A stretch of DNA of 9,062 nucleotides, taken from NCBI GenBank assembly GCA_003170035.1, contig PMZX01000163.1, forward strand, positions 1-9,062, read 5' to 3'. The stretch is from Myxococcales bacterium (GTDB lineage: Bacteria; Myxococcota_A; Polyangia; Fen-1088). Below, piece by piece: positions 1-6,807 of this stretch; within the stretch, counting starts at the first letter, position 1; each line of letters starts with the position of its first letter. Made by a program: the position numbers and the translations under genes. The notes under the pieces were generated by a model, which was not told the DNA's origin, did not search any database, and saw only the letters and a list, made by a program, of their open reading frames with translations.

Positions 1-305
1 GGGTGTCGGCCGTCCAGATACGCACCCTCCCCTCGGAAGGTCGTGACCTCCACAGGACGCGGGAAGTCGCCCACCAGCACCGTCACCGTGCCATGCTGGA
101 GCCCAGTGGGAACGCTGAAGCGCGAACCAAAGACCCGTAAGATCTCCTCGGGGCGCGCGCTGGTCGCCACGTCGAAATCGCCTGTGGTTCGTCCCAGCAG
201 CAGATCGCGCACGGAACCGCCCACCAGATACGCCTCGAACCCGCCCTCGAGCAACCGGCGACACACGGAAAGAACGTCGTCGGGGATCTGCTTCGGATCC
301 AACAC
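1..305 (-). CDS. Poly(A) polymerase / CCA tRNA nucleotidyltransferase family, N-terminal part (runs off left edge)
   Basis: Template-independent nucleotidyltransferase of the class II poly(A) polymerase / CCA-adding family, which adds A or CCA to RNA 3' ends in the cytoplasm. About 101 residues are visible. They carry the nucleotidyltransferase signature: VGGSVRDLLLG at residues 28-38, the metal-binding DFD at 43-45, and EVTTFRGEGAYLDGRH at 86-101. The TTFR...Y.DGRH pattern leans towards CCA-adding enzymes over E. coli PcnB, but the discriminating C-terminal half lies outside the window, so no symbol is given. The start is GTG at 305, followed at once by an in-frame TTG; GGGGA lies 8 nt upstream inside the end of rnc. 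The gene begins 1 nt after the rnc stop, so it is very probably co-transcribed and translationally coupled with rnc. Family assignment is firm; exact substrate is not. Confidence 0.9.
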   Translation of the reverse strand, partial: MLDPKQIPDDVLSVCRRLLEGGFEAYLVGGSVRDLLLGRTTGDFDVATSARPEEILRVFGSRFSVPTGLQHGTVTVLVGDFPRPVEVTTFRGEGAYLDGRH

Positions 306-306
306 G

Positions 307-1044
307 CTAGGAATCCCCGCGTTCAGCTTGCAACGCCGCCAGTGCCATTTCAGCCGCGTTCTGCTGGGCTTCCTTCTTCGACTTTCCGCGGGCGCGGCCG
401 TACTCCCTGTCGCCGAGCGAGATCGCCACCTCGAAGGTCTTGTCGTGATCGGGTCCGTGCTCGGCGACGACGGTGTAGCTGGGCGCCGTTTGCAGGCAGG
501 CCTGCGAAACTTCCTGCAGGCGCGACTTGAAATCGCGCGCGGTGCTGGCCGGTGTGTCGGCCAAGGCGGGTTGAAACAGTCTCTCCACGACTTGCATGGC
601 CGCAGCAAAGCCTCCGTCGAGATAGACCGCGCCCAGGAGCGCTTCCAGTGCATTGGACAGCAGCGACCGTTTCTGCCGCCCACCAGCCTGCTCCTCACCA
701 CGGCCAAGGAAAATCCACTGACCGAGCAAGAGGTCGTCCGAGACGCGCGCCAAACCCGCCTCGTTGACCAGGGCAGACCGCGCTTTCGACAACTCGCCCT
801 CGGGATGTTCGGGATAGCGTCTCATCAGCATGTCGCTGATGGCCAGGGACAGCACCGAGTCACCCAGGAACTCAAGCCGTTCGTTGTCCGAACGATCGGT
901 CTGCAGCGTCTCATTCATCCACGACCTGTGAGTGAGCGCAGTCTCGCACAGGGTGGGATCACGAAAGGAATAGCCGAGCTTGTCCTCGAGCGCGGCATAG
1001 GGCGAGAGCCTGTCGGTGGACGTCATACGTTGAGAGTGGGACAA
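307..1044 (-). CDS. rnc: Ribonuclease III
   Basis: Endoribonuclease that cuts double-stranded RNA during rRNA, mRNA and small-RNA maturation. The 245 residues have the normal two-domain form. The nuclease domain (about 14-165) carries the signature NERLEFLGDSVL at 54-65, with E55, E58 and D62 at the acidic positions, and NALEALLGAVYLDGG at 131-145. A C-terminal double-stranded RNA-binding domain (about 168-240) includes GKSKKEAQQNAAEMAL. The position that I align with the metal-ligand Asp114 of E. coli RNase III is Asn131 here, while E134 (E. coli Glu117) is kept. The start taken is TTG at 1044, because GGAAGG sits 6 nt upstream; an in-frame ATG at 1026 (residue 7) is the alternative but has no visible ribosome binding site. 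The stop is TAG. The gene leads an RNA-processing pair with the nucleotidyltransferase gene that follows 1 nt later. Confidence 0.97.
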   Translation of the reverse strand: MSHSQRMTSTDRLSPYAALEDKLGYSFRDPTLCETALTHRSWMNETLQTDRSDNERLEFLGDSVLSLAISDMLMRRYPEHPEGELSKARSALVNEAGLARVSDDLLLGQWIFLGRGEEQAGGRQKRSLLSNALEALLGAVYLDGGFAAAMQVVERLFQPALADTPASTARDFKSRLQEVSQACLQTAPSYTVVAEHGPDHDKTFEVAISLGDREYGRARGKSKKEAQQNAAEMALAALQAERGDS

Positions 1045-1050
1045 TCATAG

Positions 1051-1056
1051 CCTTCC
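1051..1056 (-). promoter_or_regulatory. Ribosome binding site supporting the TTG start of rnc
   Basis: On the minus strand GGAAGG is followed by a 6-nt spacer and TTG at 1044. It resembles a Shine-Dalgarno sequence, whereas nothing similar precedes the ATG at 1026. This decides the start choice for rnc, though a TTG start remains less common than ATG. Confidence 0.45.
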
Positions 1057-1059
1057 GAG

Positions 1060-2367
1060 ATGGTGCGAGCCACTTTCACCAATACGCGGCTCTTTCTGCG
1101 CGCTCTGACCATCCTTGTCCTGTTCATTCAGCAAGGATTGCACTGGCTGTTGGGTTGGTTGTGGCTGGTCGTCACTCTTTCGGGACGCAAGCGCCGTCAG
1201 GCCTGGTTTGGCCGTTGCGTGCTCAATCTGTTTCGCAGGCTGGGCGCCACCTTCATCAAGGTCGGCCAGATCATGAGCACGCGCCCGGATCTACTTCCCG
1301 AACACATCACCCACGCGCTTGAGCACCTGCAGGATGACGTGGGACCTTTCCCCTTTGCCCACGTGGTGCGCACCATCGAGGAGGATCTGCACCGCCCCTT
1401 GCGCGAGATCTTCGCCGAATTCTCCCCGGTTCCCCTGGCCTCGGCGTCGGTCGCGCAGGTGCACAAGGCGCGCCTGCCCGACGGCCGCGTGGTGGCGGTC
1501 AAGGTGCGACGTCCCAACCTGGTCGAGCTTTGCACCTTCGACCTCGCGGTCATGCGTACGGTCGCGCATTGGCTGGGCAAGCTGCCTCCCCTGGTCCCGG
1601 TGCAACCCGAGTCTGCGGTCGAGGAATTCGGACGCGCGGTGTTCGCCCAACTCGACTTCTGCATCGAGGCGCGCAACAACCAGCGCTTTCGCGAGAACTT
1701 CCGCGACGAGAAGGAGGTGGTCTTTCCCGAGGTACTGACCGAGCTGTCCAGCGAGCGCATCCTGTGCATGTCATTCATCGAAGGGACCAAGATCTTGGGC
1801 GTAGGCCACACGCGATCGGATCCGAAGCGCATCGCCCGTCTGGGCATGCACGCGCTCATGAAGATGATCTTCGAGGACGGTTTCGTGCATGCAGACCTGC
1901 ACCCGGGGAACATCTTCATCACCACGGACGATCGGGTGGCGCTGCTCGATTTGGGTCTGGTCGGGGAGCTCGACCCGCCTCACCGCGCGGCGCTGGCGCG
2001 TTTCTTTGCCGCCTGGGCCCAGCGGGACGGCGGCACGATGGCCAAGCAGATGTACTCGCTGTCCACCAGCCACGCAGACGACCAGACCACCTACGAGGCG
2101 TTTCGCGTTTCAGTCATCGAGTTCGTGGCCCGCTACTGGGGCCACCGTCTCGCCGATGTCCAGGTGGGCAAGGTGCTGATCGACATGCTGGGCATCCTGC
2201 GGCGCCACCGCATCCGCATGACCCCGGCGTTCACCATCGTGAACATCGCCATCGCGGTCACCGAGGGCATCGGCAAGCAACTCGATCCCGATCTCGATCT
2301 GATGGCCGAGGCCATCCCATTCTTCATGTCACACCCCTCCCTGTCCGCCCCCGCGTCGGATGGCTAG
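1060..2367 (+). CDS. ABC1/UbiB (AarF) family atypical protein kinase-like protein
   Basis: Member of the ABC1/ADCK/UbiB family, atypical kinase-fold ATPases linked to isoprenoid quinone synthesis or membrane lipid handling. The 435 residues contain the family landmarks in order: the KxGQ element in FIKVGQIMSTRPDLLP (65-80), the Ala-rich nucleotide loop LASASVAQVHKA (126-137), the VAVKV lysine (K148), EARNNQRF (203-210), the catalytic loop HADLHPGN (278-285) and the metal-binding DLG (297-299). A hydrophobic stretch at about 11-40 could anchor the protein in the membrane. The chain stops soon after the kinase core, whereas E. coli UbiB (about 546 residues) continues into C-terminal membrane helices. 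An in-frame TAG at 1048 makes ATG 1060 the first possible ATG; no Shine-Dalgarno is visible. It is divergent from rnc and convergent with hrpB. The substrate cannot be read from sequence; a role in quinone synthesis is inferred from the family only. Confidence 0.92.
   Translation: MVRATFTNTRLFLRALTILVLFIQQGLHWLLGWLWLVVTLSGRKRRQAWFGRCVLNLFRRLGATFIKVGQIMSTRPDLLPEHITHALEHLQDDVGPFPFAHVVRTIEEDLHRPLREIFAEFSPVPLASASVAQVHKARLPDGRVVAVKVRRPNLVELCTFDLAVMRTVAHWLGKLPPLVPVQPESAVEEFGRAVFAQLDFCIEARNNQRFRENFRDEKEVVFPEVLTELSSERILCMSFIEGTKILGVGHTRSDPKRIARLGMHALMKMIFEDGFVHADLHPGNIFITTDDRVALLDLGLVGELDPPHRAALARFFAAWAQRDGGTMAKQMYSLSTSHADDQTTYEAFRVSVIEFVARYWGHRLADVQVGKVLIDMLGILRRHRIRMTPAFTIVNIAIAVTEGIGKQLDPDLDLMAEAIPFFMSHPSLSAPASDG
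2364..2367. other. Shared CTAG: both stop codons of a convergent gene pair
   Basis: TAG at 2365-2367 ends the UbiB-like gene on the plus strand, and TAG at 2366-2364 on the minus strand ends hrpB. The palindrome CTAG serves both, inside a larger palindrome GCTAGC (2363-2368). The genes overlap by 4 bp, so there is no intergenic space for a terminator. Confidence 0.95.
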
Positions 2368-4979
2368 CGACTCCGTCCACCGGGACGCCCGTGCGGCAGC
2401 GGGGCAGTGGCGCTGGCGCCGTCCTCGGGCCATGGGTGGCGTGGGTAGCGGCGGCACAGCTCGCGCCGAATTGCGGGGTAGTGCTGGCGCCAGAAGTTGG
2501 CCAGGTCGCTGGTAACCTGCACCGCACGGTGGTTGGGCGCCAGCAGGTGCAAGGTCAGCGGCACCCGCCCCCTGCAGATGCTCGGCCCGGCAGGCATGCC
2601 GAAGAAATCTTGCAGACGCGACTCGATCCAAGGCGGCTTGCCCGACTCGTAGTGTACGGGAACCATGCGGCCGCCGGCTAGGCGTGTCCGCTCGGGAACC
2701 TCCTCGCGCAGCAGCCGGGCCACCGGCGCCGGCAAGCTGGCCAGCCAGCGATCCTCGATCGGGCTGACCTGCAGTTCGGCCCAGCTGGTTATGCCATCGC
2801 AAGCCGCCACCACCATGACTTGCCACTGCTTGGCGTCCAGCGCGGGAACGCCCGCCTCAGGAAAGGCCAGGCGCAAGACCTCCAGCTTGGCTTGCAAGGC
2901 CGCCGGTGCTTCCCCGCGCTCTGGTCCGCGCTGCCCGAGGGTGGCCTCGGCAAGCAGACGACTCGCCTCGGCCGAGGGTAGCGCAGGCTGGCGCGATTCT
3001 TCCAGCACGATCGCGCCGCACAGCAGTCGACTCCACCGCTCCACGCGCTGGCGGTCCGCGTTCCACTCGAGCTCATCACGCTCCGCCAGTTCCCCCGGCG
3101 CGATGTCGAGCAGCCACTCGGGACGGATGCCCACCGCCAGACGCACGCGCACGGCCCGGCCGCCCCGACGGGCCACTGCGCCGGTGCGCTCCTCGACGTC
3201 CACCGCGCAGAGCAGGTCATCGGGTGGCTGCGCCCCGACGTCAGCCACGCCGCCGGAAGCCAGCAGCGCCTGGTTGCTGCCCGGGCTGCGTCGGCGCATC
3301 ACCCGGTCAGGGAAGGCCGCCAAGGTGGCCATGGCCAACGCCTCGTCGATGGCATCAGCCTGGGCGGGCTCCCCACGCGACTGCGTCGGCCGCCCCGCCG
3401 ACCCATCCCGCCGCAAGGCCGCAGCGAGCTGCCGCCGCGCCATCTCAGCTGTGTCAACCGCGCGCGCATCCACACCCAGGCCACGCAACCGCTCCCGAGC
3501 AAAGCGCACGGCTCGCGCTTGCTGGAAGCGATCCAGCCTTTCGAGAAGGTCGGCCCCTTCCGGCGCGCCCGCGCGTTCGCCCTGCCCCGCGAACCGCGTT
3601 CGCGCCGTGTCGCTGATGTCTCCCTCCGCAACCAGGGCGGCCAGCGCCGCTGCGTCCTGGCCCACGCCTCGCCGCTCGCCCTCGACGATCAGCCGGGCCA
3701 GCCGGGGATGAACCGGGAAACGAAGCATCTGCTGGCCGGTATCGGTCAGCCTGCCCCGACCATCCAGGGCGCCTAGCCGCCGGAGCAGATCGTGCGCGGC
3801 TTGCAGCGCCGGTGCTGCAGGCGGTTCGAACCACGCGAAGCTCTCGCCTTCGCCCACGCCCAGCGCCGCCAGGGTCAAGAGCGCCTCGCCCAGATCGAGC
3901 CGCGCGATCTCGGGGACCTCGTGTGGCCGGCGCGAATCGAAATCGTGCTGCGTGTACAGGCGCAACGTCCGCCCGGGTTGCGTGCGGCCCGCTCGGCCGG
4001 CACGCTGAATAGCCGAGGCCTGGCTGATCTTGCCCACCGCCAGCACCGGCAGACCGCTCCACGGCGAATGCGATGCGATGCGGGCCAGCCCCGAATCGAT
4101 CACCGCGACCACGCCGTCGATGGTGACCGAGGTCTCGGCGACGTTGGTGGAAAGAATCACCTTGCGGCGAGGGGCAGGCTCCACCGCCCGTCGCTGTTCG
4201 GCAGCCGGCAGATCACCGTGCAACGGCAAGAGCAAGAGATCGCGGGCCTCGGCCAGCGCCGCCAGCTTCTCGGCGGCGCGCCGGATCTCGGCGGCGCCGG
4301 GCAGGAAGACCAACACGTCGCCCTCGAGTCCCTCCTGGCACAGCCGACGCACGGCGCTCGCGACTTGATCGGCCAGCGGTCGCGCGTCGGGCTGGAGCAG
4401 ATGCTCTAGCGAAATGTCGAACAGTCGGCCCTCGCTGCGCACCAGCGGGCAATCGCCCAAGAACTCGCACACCGGCGTTGCGTCCAGGGTCGCCGACATG
4501 GCCAGCAGGCCCAGGTCAGGCCGCTCCGTGAGTTGCAGGCGCCGCAACAAAGCCAACGCCAAATCACTGGCCAGATGGCGCTCGTGGAACTCGTCGAGGA
4601 TCACCACCTCCACCCCAGGCAGCGTCGGCTCGTTCAACAGTCGCCGCAGCAGGATCCCCTCGGTGACGAAGCGGATGCGTGTGTGTGGGCCGGCCTCCTC
4701 CGCAAAGCGCACGGTGTAGCCCACCGTATCGCCGATGCGCTCGCCACGTTCGCCGGCCACGCGCTCGGCCGCCAGGCGCGCCGGCAGACGGCGGGGTTGC
4801 AGCACGACGATCTCTCCCCGCTGGCCAAAACCCGCGTCGAGCAGGGCGGGGGGAACTCGGGTGGTCTTTCCCGCGCCCGGCGGCGCCTCAATCACGACAG
4901 CGCCGCGCGCGCGCAGCGACGCCACGATCCCCGGCAAGAGCGGGTCGATGGGCAGGGCGGCAGGCGCGGGCCGACCCAT
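2364..4979 (-). CDS. hrpB: ATP-dependent RNA helicase HrpB
   Basis: DEAH-box helicase of the HrpB family, a cytoplasmic enzyme that couples ATP hydrolysis to RNA remodelling; its physiological substrate is poorly known. The 871 residues are full length (E. coli HrpB is slightly shorter). Visible motifs are Walker A APPGAGKTT (32-40), a Walker B of the DEFH type in ILDEFHERH (127-135), SAT (162-164), TNVAETSVTIDGV (278-290), QRAGRAGRTQPG (325-336), and a winged-helix/ratchet region to about 500. The HrpB-specific C-terminal domain includes PVHYESGKPPW (774-784), GRVPLTLHLLAP (804-815) and RRYPRHPWPED (843-853). The ATG start at 4979 shares one base with the TGA of the upstream lipoprotein gene (TGATG), so translation probably re-initiates there; no close Shine-Dalgarno is seen. 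It is the last gene of the SAM hydrolase-lipoprotein-hrpB cluster and ends on the shared CTAG. Confidence 0.97.
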   Translation of the reverse strand: MGRPAPAALPIDPLLPGIVASLRARGAVVIEAPPGAGKTTRVPPALLDAGFGQRGEIVVLQPRRLPARLAAERVAGERGERIGDTVGYTVRFAEEAGPHTRIRFVTEGILLRRLLNEPTLPGVEVVILDEFHERHLASDLALALLRRLQLTERPDLGLLAMSATLDATPVCEFLGDCPLVRSEGRLFDISLEHLLQPDARPLADQVASAVRRLCQEGLEGDVLVFLPGAAEIRRAAEKLAALAEARDLLLLPLHGDLPAAEQRRAVEPAPRRKVILSTNVAETSVTIDGVVAVIDSGLARIASHSPWSGLPVLAVGKISQASAIQRAGRAGRTQPGRTLRLYTQHDFDSRRPHEVPEIARLDLGEALLTLAALGVGEGESFAWFEPPAAPALQAAHDLLRRLGALDGRGRLTDTGQQMLRFPVHPRLARLIVEGERRGVGQDAAALAALVAEGDISDTARTRFAGQGERAGAPEGADLLERLDRFQQARAVRFARERLRGLGVDARAVDTAEMARRQLAAALRRDGSAGRPTQSRGEPAQADAIDEALAMATLAAFPDRVMRRRSPGSNQALLASGGVADVGAQPPDDLLCAVDVEERTGAVARRGGRAVRVRLAVGIRPEWLLDIAPGELAERDELEWNADRQRVERWSRLLCGAIVLEESRQPALPSAEASRLLAEATLGQRGPERGEAPAALQAKLEVLRLAFPEAGVPALDAKQWQVMVVAACDGITSWAELQVSPIEDRWLASLPAPVARLLREEVPERTRLAGGRMVPVHYESGKPPWIESRLQDFFGMPAGPSICRGRVPLTLHLLAPNHRAVQVTSDLANFWRQHYPAIRRELCRRYPRHPWPEDGASATAPLPHGRPGGRSR

Positions 4980-5857
4980 CAGGGAAAGATCTGCGCTCCC
5001 TGCCCTCGCTTCAGGTCGAAATCAAACTGCCCGCTCAGCCAGCCCCCGATGTCGGGGTTGGGCGGCGGCTGGAGCTGCTCTTGCGCCACCACCACCTTTT
5101 CATCCTGCAGGGTCAGGTAGAACGCCGTGGCGTTCAACCGTTGGTCGAGTTCGATCTTGAACGCAGGGTCGACCGCTGTGCGCAAGGTAGGATCCACCTG
5201 CTCATTTTGCGCGGCAGAGCCGAAGTCCGTGAATTCGACCCACGACTGCCAAGCCCCATTGTCCACCATCTGCACGACACCATCGACCGGAAACGCATCA
5301 TCGGCGGTCGCTGCCACGGGGCGGGTACAGGTCATGAGCGGATTCAGCGTCGAATGGATGATGCCGCCCACCACGGAAATGCGGACACGGCCAGGCCCGG
5401 TGGGAGAGGCGCGGAAACAGTAGCGATCGTCGTAGTCGTGCTGGTTGGGCTGGCCTGCAATCTCGCGACCTCGCACGCAGCGAGCCACTTCATACGAATT
5501 CACTACATCGAAAAACAGGGCGTCGTTGTTCTCGATCTGCTTGCCCGAGCGCTGCAGGCGAATGGTGATCCGATTCATGCGGGGCTCCGACCCGCTCAGC
5601 GGCGCCGGCGACCCGCTCGGGAACTGGCTGAGCTGGTCGATGGGCTCGCCGGCGAAGAAGCCGGGGTTCAAGCTGTAGTCAGCCGGCGCCGATGGGGTTC
5701 CGCAAACACCTGTGCTGTCGCAGTAGTCGCCGGCGGCTGAGCAGTTGAGCACAAATAGCTTGCCGGTGGCTGCTCCCGTGCCCTGACCGACGCTGCACGC
5801 CGATACGGTCAGTACCACCAGCACCAGCACAAGGCGTGTGGAAAGGTTGGCCGTCAT
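4979..5857 (-). CDS. Predicted lipoprotein of unknown function
   Basis: 292-residue exported protein that I do not recognise. Residues 1-20 form a typical lipoprotein signal peptide (Arg8, then the hydrophobic run LVLVLVVLTV), ending in the lipobox VSAC with the lipidated Cys at 21 and Ser at +2. This predicts a lipid-anchored protein in the cell envelope. Early Cys residues in LNCSAAGDYCDSTGVC (about 37-52), plus later ones in VARCVRG, RYCFRA and LMTCTRP, could form disulfides in the periplasm. The rest looks beta-rich, with no catalytic motif that I can name. The start is secured by AGGAGGA 4 nt upstream of ATG and by an ATGA overlap with the SAM hydrolase gene; the stop overlaps the hrpB start (TGATG). 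It is therefore the middle gene of a coupled three-gene cluster. Confidence 0.85.
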   Translation of the reverse strand: MTANLSTRLVLVLVVLTVSACSVGQGTGAATGKLFVLNCSAAGDYCDSTGVCGTPSAPADYSLNPGFFAGEPIDQLSQFPSGSPAPLSGSEPRMNRITIRLQRSGKQIENNDALFFDVVNSYEVARCVRGREIAGQPNQHDYDDRYCFRASPTGPGRVRISVVGGIIHSTLNPLMTCTRPVAATADDAFPVDGVVQMVDNGAWQSWVEFTDFGSAAQNEQVDPTLRTAVDPAFKIELDQRLNATAFYLTLQDEKVVVAQEQLQPPPNPDIGGWLSGQFDFDLKRGQGAQIFP

Positions 5858-6642
5858 CCTGTCCTCCTCAGGCGAAAGCGTGTTCCCCGTCGAGCCCCTG
5901 TCTCCTCGACTGCCGAGCCATCGCGTACCGCCAATTCGATCTGCCCGCTGCTGCCCGGGTACAGCACCAATCCGCCGGGCGCCACGTCCGAGTAGGTCCG
6001 CCCCGCGACCACAGCCAACCGGCGGTCATTCCATTCCATCTCCATCTCCCATGTGCCGGTGGGGGGCTGGCTGCCCTCGAACGAGGTGATGAGATTGCCA
6101 AACCGGTCCACGTGGATGACCTCGCCCTGCCCTTCTCCGGCAAGCGGCCCGCTGGTGGGAATGGGCAGCTCGGTCATGCTGGCGAGCGGCGGTCCCGCTC
6201 CACTGGCCGGCAACCCACGCGCCAAGCACCCAGCGGCCGGTGCCAGAACGTCGCGGCCATGAAAGGTGGGGCTGACCGGCTCGCGGCGAAACGCCGGATC
6301 CTCGATGCGAAAGGCGCGTTTTCGGTTGCGCGCCGCCAAGGTCAGCAATCCATTGTCCGGGCCGATGAAGGTGGATTCCTCGGTTTCCACTATCACGTCT
6401 GCGCGAGGGCCGCCCACCCCCGGGTCAACCACCGCCACGTGGATCGAGCCGGCTGGGAAGAAAGGCGCCGCCTGGGCCAGTATCAGAGCCCCCTCCACCA
6501 CATCGCGGGCAGCGATCTCGTGCGTGATATCGACGAGGACGGTGCCGGGAGCCATGGACAGGATCACGCCCTTCATGGCGGCCGCGTAGACGTCGGCCGA
6601 CCCAAAGTCGGTGGTGAGGGTGACGATGGCCATGGCCCGCAC
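5854..6642 (-). CDS. S-adenosyl-L-methionine hydrolase (adenosine-forming), DUF62 / SAM hydroxide adenosyltransferase family
   Basis: Relative of the SAM-dependent chlorinase/fluorinase family whose members use water to split SAM into adenosine and L-methionine. The 262 residues carry the family marks: LTTDFGSADVYAAAMKG (9-25), VAVVDPGVGGPR (69-80), GPDNGLLT (94-101), TFHGRDVLAPAAG (126-138), and VDRFGNLITS (178-187) in the C-terminal beta domain. D73, R80 and H128 fit the Asp-Arg-His set known for these hydrolases. I see no sign of a halogenase rather than hydrolase, but that distinction was not tested. The start is GTG at 6642, with TAGGA about 6 nt upstream; the in-frame ATG at 6633 would give MAIVTLTTDFG, a typical family start, and is equally possible. 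The stop TGA overlaps the lipoprotein ATG (ATGA). It leads the cluster ending in hrpB, and its promoter must lie in 6643-6838. Confidence 0.93.
   Translation of the reverse strand: MRAMAIVTLTTDFGSADVYAAAMKGVILSMAPGTVLVDITHEIAARDVVEGALILAQAAPFFPAGSIHVAVVDPGVGGPRADVIVETEESTFIGPDNGLLTLAARNRKRAFRIEDPAFRREPVSPTFHGRDVLAPAAGCLARGLPASGAGPPLASMTELPIPTSGPLAGEGQGEVIHVDRFGNLITSFEGSQPPTGTWEMEMEWNDRRLAVVAGRTYSDVAPGGLVLYPGSSGQIELAVRDGSAVEETGARRGTRFRLRRTG
5862..5868 (-). promoter_or_regulatory. Strong ribosome binding site of the lipoprotein gene, inside the SAM hydrolase gene
   Basis: AGGAGGA lies 4 nt before the ATG at 5857 and overlaps the codons AGG AGG ACA at the end of the upstream gene (Arg-Arg-Thr, just before Gly-stop). 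With the ATGA overlap this indicates translational coupling, and it fixes the lipoprotein start. Confidence 0.8.
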
Positions 6643-6678
6643 TCAGTATCCTACCACTCGAAGTTCCTGTAGGCGCGC

Positions 6679-6710
6679 CCAGCAGGTCGCCCCACCAGTA
6701 GGTCACTCCA
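6679..6710. repeat. Two abutting 16-bp imperfect direct repeats
   Basis: Units at 6679-6694 (CCAGCAGGTCGCCCCA) and 6695-6710 (CCAGTAGGTCACTCCA) match at 13 of 16 positions, and all three differences are transitions. The core GGTC recurs once more in register at 6717-6720. They lie 37-68 nt upstream of the SAM hydrolase GTG and may be protein-binding sites in its promoter or leader; function is inference. Confidence 0.6.
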
Positions 6711-6801
6711 ACCGACGGTCTGCGCCTCTGGTAAAGTCCTGCGACCATCTTGCCGATACTTTGAAGCTACGGACCGATTCGGGTCGAGGATCAAAATCAT
6801 C

Positions 6802-6807
6802 TATACT
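6802..6807 (+). promoter_or_regulatory. Candidate -10 element for the IHF-like gene
   Basis: TATACT matches the sigma-70 -10 consensus at 5 of 6 positions, in an A/T-rich island that stands out from the GC-rich surroundings. It would give a 5' leader of roughly 25 nt. The -35 region at 17-18 nt spacing (TTCGGG or TCGGGT) is poor, so an activator or another sigma factor is possible. Confidence 0.45.

Noticed and set aside
43..1050. Long open plus-strand frame opposite rnc and the nucleotidyltransferase gene
   Set aside because: It has no recognisable domain and lies entirely antisense to two clearly conserved genes; such frames are common in GC-rich DNA.
1530..2681. Long plus-strand frame overlapping the UbiB-like gene and the end of hrpB
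   Set aside because: Its composition (Arg, Gly, Pro, Ala, His-rich) is typical of an out-of-frame shadow, and both overlapped genes are unambiguous.
4679..5740. Open plus-strand frame across the hrpB start and lipoprotein gene
   Set aside because: Antisense shadow; the opposite strand has a lipobox, a ribosome binding site and conserved helicase motifs.
6643..6760. SAM or SAH riboswitch in the SAM hydrolase leader
   Set aside because: The gene context invites it, but I found no conserved core or stem set of a known class; a covariance-model search would decide.
6761..6766. TTGAAG as the -35 element paired with TATACT at 6802
   Set aside because: The spacer would be 35 nt, about twice the workable distance.
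6789..6801. ATCAA-containing sequence as an IHF autoregulatory site
   Set aside because: It matches only the ATCAA core of the WATCAANNNNTTR consensus, with three mismatches in the remaining fixed positions.
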